Assembly: GCA_032718865.1 (NCBI GenBank)
Contig: JALUTQ010000005.1
Location: 124,001 to 188,000 of the forward strand
Reading direction: 5' to 3'
DNA length: 64,000 nucleotides
Source of the DNA: Tilletia caries
Lineage: Eukaryota; Basidiomycota; Exobasidiomycetes; Tilletiales; Tilletiaceae
The translations under genes and the position numbers were made by a program. The notes beneath the pieces are model-generated. The model worked only from the letters and a program-made list of their open reading frames with translations, was not told the origin of the DNA and ran no database searches. Positions within the stretch are counted from its first letter, which is position 1; each line of letters begins with the position of its first letter. Below are positions 1-10,680 of the stretch, piece by piece.

Positions 1-1320
1 GTAAAACTCAGGGCCACCATAGGCTTGAGCTGAATTTTACAGGGAGTCTCACAACTTTTACCGCCGCACTGTAAAACCCTGACTGTAAAATTCTGTACCC
101 TCCCCCTAACTGTGCCTTGCCTCTGCCAAGTGGCCTGCGTATAATGATAGCACAGGTCCGCAGCATCGTTATTGTCGGTCTTCCACGCACACCGTCTGTA
201 TCTGAAGTATCCGAGTAATACAGCGTGAAGCGTGAAGGAGTAGCGACATGCGATGGTCTATTACTGCGGAACCGTGGCAGCTAGTTCATCGTTCATAAAT
301 CATAGCGCAGCTGTGATGTGTTCAGTGTTGGCTTGCCCGGACAAACCTGATTGTTTTTTCCCTCCCGCCTTTACTTGGACCGGATTCGGCCAACGAATCA
401 ATCACCTCCTGCTCTGGCTCTTAGCTCTAACTGTACTCGCTCTGGTAAACACGACTGCCTGCCTGTCGATCCTTCGCTCTTCCTCGTCGTCGTCTGCTTC
501 CACAACATCGACGGTCTGAGCGTGGGCGAAGCATACACACGATCTCATCTTGCCTCCCGTCGGCGTCGTCAGTTCATCAAAACAACAACAACAGCTCGAG
601 ATTTTCAAGTGCTCGGTCCCTGTGCGCCCCGTTCCCCAAGCGCCCCACCCTTCAGCCTTCGACTTTCAGGACTTCAATCCTCAGCCTAGCTGTCGTACTC
701 GCCCATCCCGCTGCCTCTCATCGGCCATTGATCGCAACGACGTGAAGCGCCTTTCTTACGTCCGTCGCGTGGTGAGTGAACCTGTCTCCCCCTCTCGGCG
801 AGGCTTCATTCTCCAAACTCATATAGGTTTCGCATTCCCAGTTGCCGTCGGTCACCAAGGAATCGCGGTCACCCTTACCCTCACCATTACCAGCACCACC
901 CGCACCACCACCACCCTAGACATACATACGTCCATCGCAAGGTAGCCACTCGCTTTCCCCGCACCAGGTATCTCTGAAGGTTCGGTCGTCATTAGCGTCA
1001 AGACAACACCAGCACCACCGCTTTACTCCATCTGCTGGCCAAGGTGAGTAAATTTTCTGTCCTTTCCCGGTCAAGGTGTCCTTTCCCCGCCAAGGGGTTG
1101 CCATGCCGTAGTGCCTTCAGTTCGTCGCTGTCTGCTTAGATGAAGTACCATAGCTCTGACACAACTCCAATCCTTCCCTTAATCCCTTCTCCCTCTTCAA
1201 ACCCGATCAAACGCACTAATCATCAACCATACCCACTTCACCTCAGTCTTATCCTCGCTCGTGACCTCCTGCATCCTCCCTCTCAAGTCATCGTCGCCGC
1301 GTGACGAGTGGGGTATTTGT
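1..1320 (+). promoter_or_regulatory. Upstream region and probable 5' leader of the giant Ser-rich gene
   Basis: No convincing coding sequence is seen here. Two segments look like short introns in a transcribed leader: 772-826 (GTGAGT to ATATAG, 55 bases) and 1044-1139 (GTGAGT to GCTTAG). The leader is rich in C and T, as is common upstream of fungal start codons. The first 100 bases repeat the words GTAAAA and TTTTAC several times without a clear larger structure. The transcription start cannot be placed. Confidence 0.35.
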
Positions 1321-4300
1321 ATGAACACCGACAGAAGCGCCGTCTCGGCTTCGGAATCAGCCTCGGCTCCTGATCCTCTCCGCACCTCGTTCACATCCCT
1401 CTACACGAGCAGCTCGACCTCCCTCTCCATGTTCGCAGCGTCGTCTCCCGCCACCTCGGAACCCTCTGGGTCGGCAGCCCGACGGGCTGCCGCTGCAGTC
1501 GCCTTGGCTCAACCCTCAGGCAGTAATCTCGCAGACCGGAAGCAAAGTGTAGACACACCATCTCTCTCCGACGATCATGATGTTGACGACGATGATGACG
1601 ATAGCAGATGGTTCCACGGGACCGTCGCGGACGACCTAGGCGCACCAGAGACGACTATGACACATAAGACAAATGGTTCCACACAAGTGGTCACACCAGA
1701 CATGTCATTAATCTCGCATTCTTCACAGACGACACTGCAGCTATACAGCTCCGCAGCTTATCACGACGCTATGATGTCTATGTCTTCCCCCTCACATAGT
1801 CCCACCCAGTCTTTTCCGGAGGCAACGGCAACCCCCATACAGAATAATTCGTTGCCAAGTGAGTATATCATCTTTCTTCATAAGAGAGAGAGAGCCCAGT
1901 CCACTGATCTGCTTTCTCCTCCTGCAGCAACTGCTTCCAACGCTCTCCAAAGACATCTCAGTGGTCCTGCCACGCCTCAAACGCCACGCACCCAACAGGC
2001 GTATGCAAGTGGTAGCAGTCCGCGCAGCTATGAGCCCCTAGACAGCTTCGACGCCGTTGTCCAGGCCGGAGATCCCAATCACCCCGATCACCAAATCTGG
2101 CGACGGCGATTCGGCACCATTGGCACATCCACTCGACACAACGACGGCAGTGCCCATGACTCGTCGACCAGCCCTGGGAATGGATCCGGCAGCGGCAGAC
2201 GCAGGGAGCTGCCCTTTGTCCCTTCTTCTCCCGGTGCTCACACGGCGGACTATTTCTTTCAGCGCGAAAACGAGCGGGAACGTGAGCGAGAAAGGGAGCG
2301 GGTCGAGCGGAGAGAACGGGAACGTGAGCGGGTTGCCAGTCAGCGGTCGTCCAGCTATGGAGGGACTGCGGCCGTACTCGCCTCGGCTGGCTCGGCATCG
2401 CCTGCGATTACGGAGGCCAAGCTCGCTGGGGATCGCTCCAGTTGGACGTTCCCGACTCCGACGCCGGGCACCGCAGTAGGAATGGGAGCGTCGACATCCT
2501 CGAACCCCCCAGCTACACCCCGGGTGGTCGCTTCTCTCGTGGCGGAGTACGAGGAAGTCGCGAAGCGGATCGACGAGGAAGCCTCGCGCTCCCTTTCGCG
2601 GCGTGCATCGATGTCCTCCTTGGGAGGCAGAAGATCATCCTTCTCCCAAAATGTGCACGTACATGGCGGATCTGGCGATGCGACCCGGAGCTCGAGTGAG
2701 CGCGAACGGGACCCTGTTTATCACAGTGTTTTCTTGGACGACCCGCGTCATCCGGAATCCTTTCAGGCCCAACAGCTCTCCGGCGCCCTCATGGACCCCG
2801 TACTGCTACATGGCGCGCTGGAGAACGTGGGCACGATCACCGCGGGGGAGAGTGCGCGCAAGGAGCGGAGGAGCAAACGTGGGGGCGAAGCTGGGATCGA
2901 ACGCAGCGGTGGTGCTGGTGTTGGATCTGGCAGTGGCCGACCACTATCAGCTACTTCTGTATCTGCCGGTGCGACTCGACAGAACTCGGGGAGAACGTCC
3001 AAGAGAGCGTCGAGAAGGACGTCGGCGAATCCACTTCGGGCGTCGGCCACCTCTGTCGGACACGGCAGGCCGATGTATGGGCCCAGTCCGGTTCCACCAC
3101 CTCGCGTCGCCAGCAGCTCCTTGGCCTCTGGTTTGATAAACAGTGCGCCACAGTCTGGCTTTCCTTCGGGCGGTGCGAATCCTGGGTTTGTTCCTGGTAC
3201 GGTGGCTGAGCTGAATGCGGCTGCACAGGCGGCTCAGTCGCATGCTGGTCCGAGTAGTGCGCGTCCTACAAGTGCGCTGTCAAGGTCAACGTCTGGAGTC
3301 GTCGGGTCGCTGGCAGCAGCGTCGCCGACGGCAGAATTAGCAGCGGTGCCTCCTACTTCTCCTGACTCTAGTATGCAGAAGGAATCGTCCCTCAGTCGCC
3401 GGTCGGGACGTTCCCGTCGAAAGGGCTCGAAACGATCTTCGAGAAGCGATGTGGGCCATGCCACTGGCTCCACCTCTCGATTGCACAGCCTGAATCTGCC
3501 ACCAATGCCTGAGATCTTACCTCCGCGAGGCTCGTCGATGCTAAATCTTGTCGACACGTCTCCAAACCTGAACTCATCACCGCCGACGCTGCCAATTGTG
3601 CAGCCGCGATCACCGAACCGGCCCAATGCAATTGGACGGAGGTCCCTGGAAGCGAAGGGCTCTCCTCTTAGCTTCGGCGAGATTGTAGAATCTCCTCCCT
3701 CGCCGCGTGAGGATCCAGCAGAACATGCTACCTCAGCTATTCTACAACGACGTGGGGTCCAGAAGTCGTGGGAGCCTCTTGTGATCTCACCCCGCGAGAA
3801 GGATCAGGCGCTGGATATTTCACAGGCGGAATCAGCCACCTTTGGCCCCTCGCCGCGCTTGGTAGCGGGCCCGGGCCCACCGGCGACCACAGTCGATGAA
3901 GAGCAGGAGGAGATCAAGGAGGAGATTGGGACGGATGATAATGACCACCGGCAAACACATGGCCGATGGAACACCTCTCAGCATGGTGGCGAGACGTTGG
4001 TGAACAGCACCAGCAACAACTACTACCACCATCAACGCTCGCTTTCGAGAGTTTCGAACGATTCGGCTCAATCGAACTGGACCGGTCATTCGGAACCTCT
4101 GATCATCAAACAGCGGGCGCGAAGGGGCACCTTTGGCTCGCAGCGTGGTTCTGGTCTACTGCCTCAGACGGCGGTTGTCCCAGCGAATTCGTCCGGAGAC
4201 ATGCCGCATGCCACACGGCCACCGTCGTCTGCCGGACGACCGTCGATGTCTTCCATGCGGTCGTCAGCGTGGCCATATGGTGGTGAAGGCGAATTGTTGC

Positions 4301-7300
4301 CGTCCGCTGCAAGTCACGGTCATGGCTCGCGAATGATGCCCGCGCAAGGGACTCCTAATGGCGCCGTTGGCTCTACGGCGAGAGGCAGCTTGTCGTCGCA
4401 AAGCCCCCATTCGTCGGCGGCGCTTTCGCCCGAGCACAATCTCATCCGCCTAAGCTATGGCTCGAGTCCTCTGAGCTCGTCCAGTCGGAATCGCGACTCG
4501 ATGTTCACTGCTCGCTCCAGCATGAGCGCAACGAACGGACACGGGCTCGAGCTCGATGGCATCTCTGCGCAGTCGCACGAGGTGAACTCGTCCCTGGGTG
4601 AGGATTACCGGCTCGGAAAGCGTGGTTCGAGCGTGCCGAGCGTTTGGATTGGGCCAGCGCGAGCGGGCGACGAGACTGAGGAAGGGGAGGAGTTCTTTGA
4701 CGCGCGTTCCGACGAGGGTGACGAGGGCGATGATGACTCGGGCGAAGAGCAGGCGCGGCGGCTACAACGACGCCAGAGCGAGCATTCACAAATAACGCAG
4801 CAGCGTGGTCGCATGAGTGCTCACCGGGATCGAATCAACAAGCGCTCAAGTGTGCGGTCTTCGGTGCTCTCCCACCCTTCCTCGTTCCAGAATGGGCACG
4901 AATCTCCCGGTTCGTCTCCCGCCAAGAGTGCCGGCACCGAGAATCACGGCTCAGATTCGGCGGCTGCGGGTCATGGGAGCGTCGTGACCCTGCAGAATGG
5001 AAACATGCCTGCTACTGCCAAAACCTCGGATGGACTCTTGCTCCCTCCGGTTCTTGTGTCTGCTCCTCATGCCGACCCGGCCATCTCCGCCGCTGATGCC
5101 ACCGAATGCCTTGCGTCTTCCGCTGACGCTCCTCCAACTCCACTCAACACGACGCGCCGGTTCGTGGCTAGTCAGCCTAAACGGCGGTCGCGCACTAACA
5201 TGCTAGCCAAGGATGCCTTCGACGAGGACGCTGAGACTTCGAGCAACGAGTCGAACGACGCGGCGAATTCGTATGTGCGTCGCAGCAGCCTTCGGCCCGA
5301 GGGCCGTCGGAGTAAGCACGAGCATGGAAGTCGGCACGGAGATGGCGCCGCCGCGCAGCTTGAGGTCGGTGATGAGGATCCTACGGTGCGGCAAGGTGAC
5401 GTGCCCGCGCAGGTAGTCGCAGTAGAGGCAGAAGAGAAGACGCAAGAACAGGAGGAGGATGAACCCCTGGCGGACATGAGCATACGCGACGACGAGGAAC
5501 GGGGCTTCACACCACCTACGCCCTCGCTGTCTGCTTTTGCTGACGAGTCACTGCCTCAGTTCCCGATGAAGTCTCTCCGCGAGCGAGAGGAGATCGCGAG
5601 GGCTAAGACACTGCGTCGGCTGGAGAAGGTCGAGGGTGCTGCGGCGAGGCGACGACAGGCAGAAGCTGAAGCGCGCGCCCGGGAGGCATCAAGGTCGATT
5701 AGCAGAGGCGCCAGTCCTGTGGAGAGAAGTCCGGACCTGAGGGACCCGATCCAGGTCCGCTTTGACGAGGAGCGGATGGAGAAGACGGTCACTGAGGTCA
5801 GGGCCGGTGTTGCCGCTCCCAATGACTTCTACGCGGAGCGCGCAGGCTCTCTCGAGAACGACCAGATTTACGCGATTACGAGCGTTTCAGACGCTGCGAT
5901 CGCAACGCCAGATCGGTTCAGCCAGAGGTCTCCGGCGTCACCGACCTCACCACCCACTCCCACCGGCCGAAAGAGTCTTGACTCGAAGATTGCGCGCAGG
6001 CTTGGCCAGGGCGAGTTTTGGCAGCGTTCTCCCGAGAGCAACACGGGCAAGCGAGGTTCACGCGCAGTCGAATTCGCCGAAGTCAACACGGTCGATGATT
6101 TCAACACGGCAAGCCTGGGTCGAAAGAAGGGTTTGGCGGCCCTCTTTGGTCGCTCTCGGAGAAAGTCAGTGGCCGCTGCTGACTCGGCCCCATTCAATGC
6201 TCTGAATGCGGACGCGATGCCAATGCCGCATCCGTCGTCTATTGTCGGAGCGCGAAGGCCCTCCGAGCCCGTGATGAGGATCACGAAGATGTCGAGTCCC
6301 GTCTCGCCCGAGCCTGGCCCCGTGCCTTCGCAGTCTGTCCCAGCCCGGATCTCCTCGCCTGTGTCGCCAGCACAACAACACGGTCTTGGAGTCACATACC
6401 CGGAAGAGTCTCGGCCGGCAACTCCTGCTGACGGACGCTCCACGCCTTCGGGTGGTCGTTGGCGGACCCGCATGTCGTCGATCAGCTCGATGCGAAGTCC
6501 TTATCTGGGTCGGAAGAGTGAGAGCGCTGTCCCTCCAGTTCCTAGTCTGTACTCTCCGGATAATGGTGCGGACGAGGAGTGGCGTCGAGCACTTCTGGTT
6601 GATGCCGTCGGTCTCAGTCTCGGCCTTCCCCCGTCGAACAGGGTTCGGAGCGAATCGCGGAGCGGATATCGGAGCGGCGGCGATGATAGACCGGACACGC
6701 CATCCATGTATCGTCGTCCCGTTACGCCGCTGCCGATGAACAACGCAGATCCGCAGGAGACCATAAAGAAATCGCTTTCGACGCCACTGCTATCGGACGA
6801 CCTCGTGGATGACGGCGATGAGTCGAACAAGATCGACAGACTCATGATGGACCTCGACAACGGGCTACTCATCGACGCCGTTCACCGTGAAGGAGGCCGC
6901 AACGGATCCGAAGATGGCAAGCCGACGGTGCCTCAGGTGTCAGTCATCGAGCGAAGTGTGTCGGCCGCTCGACGGATTCGGGGAGGGGGTTCCAATTCAC
7001 CATACCTGCGAAGTCCCAAGATTTTACAGGTATCCGACTCCAGCGGGGACACGCAATCTGTCGGCTCCGAGATGCTTCAGCCCCGTATGCCTAGCAACTT
7101 TGCGGGTCCGCGCGTGTACAGCACCATTATGGAAGACGTGCCGCATAGCTCGCGCAACGAGACGGCCTGGCGAAACCAGAGCAGCAGCGAGGCCACTGAC
7201 AACCTGATTGCTGATGGGCCCGGTTCTTACCTGTCGCCGAGCGAAGGCGGTCACGACGACAGTGCTATCAACCACAGTGACCTGAATATGAGTCGATTGC

Positions 7301-8217
7301 GCTCCGGTTCTCACGCGTCACTGTACGGCAACGGAGCTTCTGATGCTGAAGGTCCGGACGACGGTATTGATCCTTCTCTCGGCCCTGCCTACGAGCCTTT
7401 AGGGAGGGTGTCCAAGTCTGTGGACCATCATCAGATGTCTAGGAGGAACGGGGCCGCTAGCAGCGCGAACGGCGAGCACGATTGGGTCGGCACGGTTTCG
7501 GTGCAAGGTCACCATTCCAGAGGCAGTGGCGGCCGAGCTGGCGGAGCGCATGGGCGGCCTTCGGGCATGCTCTCGAACCTGAAGGCTCGGTTCCGTAATC
7601 GTCGCCAGACCGACGCGAGTCCTCTGGGTATCGGCAACATGCGACTGGACAACTCTCAGGGTGTTGTTCACATGGCGACGGGCCTGCCCGGGGAACATGC
7701 CAGGTCCATGCCATCCTCAGCCTATTCGACGTCGCAGAGCCACGCGGCCTCCTTCCAGGGACATGCATCCCAGCAATCGTTCCAGGCTGCGCAGGATGCC
7801 ACCAACCGGCTCTTGGCTGTGGAACGGGACCTGAGTTTCACCCCGAGTTTGACGCACTCGGCTCTGCCGCCCGAATCGCCTTCGGCCGCCAGCTTACCGA
7901 CTTCCCTTTCGATGAGAGGGAGCGATGTACCGATCGAGTCGTTCCGGCAGGTGAACGAGCGGAGGACGCCACACCTGATCACGCCGTCGTTGACGGCTTG
8001 GTCGGTCGACTCGAAGGTGGCGGAGAACGTGGCCAGTCCTGCGGGTGGTGGACCTACGTCGCCGGGCGGGAACAGTCGAAGGACGTCGACCTCGGAGCTC
8101 ATGGCGTTCGACCAGATGCTGCGTGGATACAGTGCGGCGAACAATGTGTTGGTTCGGCAGATTGCGGCGCGTGCGAGCAGTAGCAACAACCATGGCTCGC
8201 CTATGGTCTCGTCTTGA
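1321..8217 (+). CDS. Giant Ser-rich low-complexity protein, function unknown
   Basis: The longest open frame of the window. The frame is open from 1261, but the first ATG is at 1321 (MNTDRSAVSA). Unspliced it gives 2298 residues. A good in-frame intron (1859-1927, GTGAGT to CTGCAG, 69 bases, no stop) would give 2275. The product is dominated by Ser, Arg, Pro and Gly, with an Arg/Glu charged stretch near residues 310-345, many SRRSS/RRSS-like basic-Ser motifs that look like kinase sites, and Asp/Glu blocks. I see no membrane segment, catalytic motif or known fold. Such architecture is usual for large scaffold or regulatory proteins of fungal cell polarity or signalling, but that is inference only. 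It converges with the Yippee gene downstream. Coding reality is strongly supported by length. Confidence 0.85.
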   Translation: MNTDRSAVSASESASAPDPLRTSFTSLYTSSSTSLSMFAASSPATSEPSGSAARRAAAAVALAQPSGSNLADRKQSVDTPSLSDDHDVDDDDDDSRWFHGTVADDLGAPETTMTHKTNGSTQVVTPDMSLISHSSQTTLQLYSSAAYHDAMMSMSSPSHSPTQSFPEATATPIQNNSLPSEYIIFLHKRERAQSTDLLSPPAATASNALQRHLSGPATPQTPRTQQAYASGSSPRSYEPLDSFDAVVQAGDPNHPDHQIWRRRFGTIGTSTRHNDGSAHDSSTSPGNGSGSGRRRELPFVPSSPGAHTADYFFQRENERERERERERVERRERERERVASQRSSSYGGTAAVLASAGSASPAITEAKLAGDRSSWTFPTPTPGTAVGMGASTSSNPPATPRVVASLVAEYEEVAKRIDEEASRSLSRRASMSSLGGRRSSFSQNVHVHGGSGDATRSSSERERDPVYHSVFLDDPRHPESFQAQQLSGALMDPVLLHGALENVGTITAGESARKERRSKRGGEAGIERSGGAGVGSGSGRPLSATSVSAGATRQNSGRTSKRASRRTSANPLRASATSVGHGRPMYGPSPVPPPRVASSSLASGLINSAPQSGFPSGGANPGFVPGTVAELNAAAQAAQSHAGPSSARPTSALSRSTSGVVGSLAAASPTAELAAVPPTSPDSSMQKESSLSRRSGRSRRKGSKRSSRSDVGHATGSTSRLHSLNLPPMPEILPPRGSSMLNLVDTSPNLNSSPPTLPIVQPRSPNRPNAIGRRSLEAKGSPLSFGEIVESPPSPREDPAEHATSAILQRRGVQKSWEPLVISPREKDQALDISQAESATFGPSPRLVAGPGPPATTVDEEQEEIKEEIGTDDNDHRQTHGRWNTSQHGGETLVNSTSNNYYHHQRSLSRVSNDSAQSNWTGHSEPLIIKQRARRGTFGSQRGSGLLPQTAVVPANSSGDMPHATRPPSSAGRPSMSSMRSSAWPYGGEGELLPSAASHGHGSRMMPAQGTPNGAVGSTARGSLSSQSPHSSAALSPEHNLIRLSYGSSPLSSSSRNRDSMFTARSSMSATNGHGLELDGISAQSHEVNSSLGEDYRLGKRGSSVPSVWIGPARAGDETEEGEEFFDARSDEGDEGDDDSGEEQARRLQRRQSEHSQITQQRGRMSAHRDRINKRSSVRSSVLSHPSSFQNGHESPGSSPAKSAGTENHGSDSAAAGHGSVVTLQNGNMPATAKTSDGLLLPPVLVSAPHADPAISAADATECLASSADAPPTPLNTTRRFVASQPKRRSRTNMLAKDAFDEDAETSSNESNDAANSYVRRSSLRPEGRRSKHEHGSRHGDGAAAQLEVGDEDPTVRQGDVPAQVVAVEAEEKTQEQEEDEPLADMSIRDDEERGFTPPTPSLSAFADESLPQFPMKSLREREEIARAKTLRRLEKVEGAAARRRQAEAEARAREASRSISRGASPVERSPDLRDPIQVRFDEERMEKTVTEVRAGVAAPNDFYAERAGSLENDQIYAITSVSDAAIATPDRFSQRSPASPTSPPTPTGRKSLDSKIARRLGQGEFWQRSPESNTGKRGSRAVEFAEVNTVDDFNTASLGRKKGLAALFGRSRRKSVAAADSAPFNALNADAMPMPHPSSIVGARRPSEPVMRITKMSSPVSPEPGPVPSQSVPARISSPVSPAQQHGLGVTYPEESRPATPADGRSTPSGGRWRTRMSSISSMRSPYLGRKSESAVPPVPSLYSPDNGADEEWRRALLVDAVGLSLGLPPSNRVRSESRSGYRSGGDDRPDTPSMYRRPVTPLPMNNADPQETIKKSLSTPLLSDDLVDDGDESNKIDRLMMDLDNGLLIDAVHREGGRNGSEDGKPTVPQVSVIERSVSAARRIRGGGSNSPYLRSPKILQVSDSSGDTQSVGSEMLQPRMPSNFAGPRVYSTIMEDVPHSSRNETAWRNQSSSEATDNLIADGPGSYLSPSEGGHDDSAINHSDLNMSRLRSGSHASLYGNGASDAEGPDDGIDPSLGPAYEPLGRVSKSVDHHQMSRRNGAASSANGEHDWVGTVSVQGHHSRGSGGRAGGAHGRPSGMLSNLKARFRNRRQTDASPLGIGNMRLDNSQGVVHMATGLPGEHARSMPSSAYSTSQSHAASFQGHASQQSFQAAQDATNRLLAVERDLSFTPSLTHSALPPESPSAASLPTSLSMRGSDVPIESFRQVNERRTPHLITPSLTAWSVDSKVAENVASPAGGGPTSPGGNSRRTSTSELMAFDQMLRGYSAANNVLVRQIAARASSSNNHGSPMVSS

Positions 8218-9294
8218 GGAGAGCCGCGTGGAATGTTCTCCCTCATCAACGTTTCCTTTTTCGAGGAACGCGGGTTTCTCCATCGGTCCAAACACGGATT
8301 TCACACAATCTTTTTTGGGTTTCTTTTTGATCACGGCAAGGTCAGGCTGGATTCTGAACCATGCGACAACTGTCGCCCCCCACCTTTCGGCTTCTCTGGC
8401 GGCATTCGAGGTATTCATCCGCCTCCTCAGCTCGCCGCTCCACTCGTTCTTTTATACCACTTTCTCTTCTCACCACCCCCCTTCTTTGCTTTCTGTCCTT
8501 CAACCCCTCCTCCCTGTGGTCCAAGGTCCCCCTGCCTCCGAGTTGAGCTCGAAGGTCGGCTTATTGCCCTTTCTACCCCTCGGCTCTTGCGCTCTCACCC
8601 TCCCCCCCCCCCCATCTCACCTTGTGCGCTTGTTGTTTTGCATATTTTGTTCTGTTGCAATTGTAAACTCCACCGCTTGAAGGGACTTCTTTTATGTACT
8701 CTCCAAGCTCTCAAGTGACGGCGAACTGAACCGTCAGGAACCTGTTCAAGCGTCCAGAAATCAGGAGAGAGGGAGGAGGAAAGTGGCGGGAAAAGGGGCC
8801 TTTGATGAGGGGCGGGCGTGATTACAGGATATACAACAAAGTGACGAGAGCTAACATGGGACTAATACGAAGAGGGAACGTAGAGAACTGAAGAGTGGGA
8901 GGCTGACGGGCGAGCGGGACGACGGGTAGAGTTGTGCGGAAATGTGAGGAATACAACAGGGGAGGAAACTTGAATTGATGAGGTTGATGCAGAACGGATC
9001 GGACTGGGACGAATGTGAGAGAGATGAGGGCGTGGGACTTGAGGAAGGTTCATGGATCGGGGATGTTCGAGCTGGGGCCATTGATGGTGCGAACGAGAGA
9101 GGCGCGGGTGGACTTGTGCAGTTGACCGCTTCGAGAGAGGCCGCCTTCCTATCCGAGTGAGTGGCGATGACGATGGTTGGTGGGGCGGTATCCGTGGCTG
9201 AGGAGATTTCGCATGCATGCCTGACATGGGCGAGCGTCCGGAGGACTCTTGACTCTTGAGTCTTTGCAAGATGCAAGAAGGGGACGCGCCACCT
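8218..9294. other. Intergenic region between two converging genes
   Basis: Contains the presumed 3' untranslated ends of the Ser-rich gene (T- and C-rich, up to about 8,720) and of the Yippee gene. It includes a C-run near 8,604-8,613. I see no further gene, RNA gene or repeat that I can support. Confidence 0.4.
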
Positions 9295-9633
9295 TCACTG
9301 CACTTCGACCAAGAGCAGCTTCTCAAGGATGAACTTGCCCTCCTTGTACTTCTCGCTCTGCACAAACGCATGGTCGTACTTCCACCCAACGACAGTCTGA
9401 CACTTGACGCAAGACACGTCCCGGACGGTATGTAGACCGGTGCGCATATGTCGGTCGTCAGAGTCGCCCAGACTGATGTTGACCACGCTCTCGAAGAGGT
9501 AGGCGCGGCCGTGTTGACCTGTGAAGTGTTTCGACATGACCGCGTCGGTGGTGGAGAGGTGGGTCTTGCATTTGCGGCAGCCGTAGACGCGACCTGCCGC
9601 TGAGGCGAGGAACTCGTGATTGACGATGCCCAT
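9295..9633 (-). CDS. Yippee-like zinc-binding protein
   Basis: A 112-residue single-exon protein of the Yippee family (yeast Moh1, animal YPEL). The two zinc-binding half-sites are visible: CRKC near residue 19 and CVKC near residue 75. Family hallmark words lie between and after them: GQHGRAYLF, HTVRD, GWKYDHAF and KYKEGKFILE. Length and start (MGIVNHEFLAS, directly before the first zinc pair) match the family. Yippee proteins form a beta-tent zinc fold. In yeast Moh1 is linked to stationary-phase survival, and in animals YPELs belong to ubiquitin-ligase-associated complexes, so the role here is only inferable. The gene is divergent from the Cys-rich microprotein, with about 570 bases between starts. 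Confidence 0.9.
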   Translation of the reverse strand: MGIVNHEFLASAAGRVYGCRKCKTHLSTTDAVMSKHFTGQHGRAYLFESVVNISLGDSDDRHMRTGLHTVRDVSCVKCQTVVGWKYDHAFVQSEKYKEGKFILEKLLLVEVQ

Positions 9634-10063
9634 CGATGACTGCTCTTTGGGGTTCTGGTATGTATACTGAGTCGAAGCCTGCTGAGGGAGAAGTAGTGCG
9701 TTGGTGGAGGCGAGTACGGAGAGAGGAGAGAGTCCGTGCTTGTGCGCTGTCTTGGCGGGTCACACGCTGATTGTCAGCGTTCCTCGCGGCCGCCTTCTCG
9801 CGATCAAGCACGTTGCAACTTGCAGCTGATGAACCGAGTCCGTGTTAGTGATGCGTGATGCGCTCGCTGGGGACTGGGGATGGAAGTCACAACTCACAGG
9901 AGTTCATTTCATGGTCCGCCGCCGGCGCTGGAATCGTTGTCTAATCTTATCTGTCTCATATGTAACTGCCCGCCGGTAAGCATGCAGCAGGCAGCTACAG
10001 GTAGCAGCTACCCGCAGGCTCGCAGCTCCGCCAGGCTCCAGTGCCGAGCTGTCACTCGTTGGC

Positions 10064-10070
10064 TATAAAT
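10064..10070 (+). promoter_or_regulatory. TATA box of the microprotein gene
   Basis: TATAAAT lies 130 bases upstream of the ATG at 10,200, followed by a pyrimidine-rich leader. It is one of the few clear TATA elements in the window and suggests regulated or strong expression. Confidence 0.5.
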
Positions 10071-10199
10071 ACAAGGTCTTTCCTCCCTTTGAAGCTGCGC
10101 GCCTCTCCCCTCAAAACCACATTTCTCGCCCCACTTCCACGTCCGCGACTTCCTGCACCCCCTTCTCACACACCAGAATCTCGATCGTACGACTTCATC

Positions 10200-10523
10200 A
10201 TGATCGCCCCCTCCACCGAGCTCAAGAACAACTGCATGGCCGTCAAGTGTGAGTGATTCAGGATGTTTCCTCTTGCCCGCCGTGATAGACCAGCAGGCAA
10301 CGTAGGCTGACTGTTCGTCTTGCCTCTGACAGGTGACAAGTGCGGCAAGACGACCTGGAAAGGTAAGTAGGGATCCTCGATGGCCGTAACAGGCGTTTAG
10401 TCGCGAGTGAAGCTACTGACATCCTTCTTCATCAATGGTTGGAACACAGGCTGCGGCAAGCATGTCGACAGCGTGATGGCCAACGTGCCTGCGGACGAAC
10501 AATGTGCATGCCCGCGCAACTGA
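10200..10523 (+). CDS. Conserved-looking 50-residue Cys-rich microprotein, three exons
   Basis: No long frame shows this gene. It appears only after splicing 10200-10248, 10333-10362 and 10450-10523 (introns GTGAGT...GACAG and GTAAGT...ACACAG). The product is 50 residues, starting MIAPSTELKN and containing CDKCGKTTWKGCGKHVDSV and ending CACPRN. Six cysteines and one histidine (C12, C17, C20, C28, C45, C47 and H31) suggest one small zinc-binding site built around CxxCGK...GCGxH. The intron phases close exactly and the frame ends at a stop. Small fungal proteins with the KCGKxTWxGCGxH pattern are, as far as I recall, widespread and uncharacterised. A TATA box lies upstream. No signal peptide is visible, so a cytosolic or nuclear location is likely. 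Confidence 0.75.
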
Positions 10524-10680
10524 TGGGAAAGCCAAGTCCTGCACCTCGGTCCTCGAAGTGGTCACACGACACCCTCCCTCCACAACACGGCCTCCCTTGC
10601 TCCACATTTCTAAGAGGGTCTCTCAGAAGCTGTATTCTTACACTTGCGAAAGTTCGTTGTCATGAAGTGCATTGAGATTA

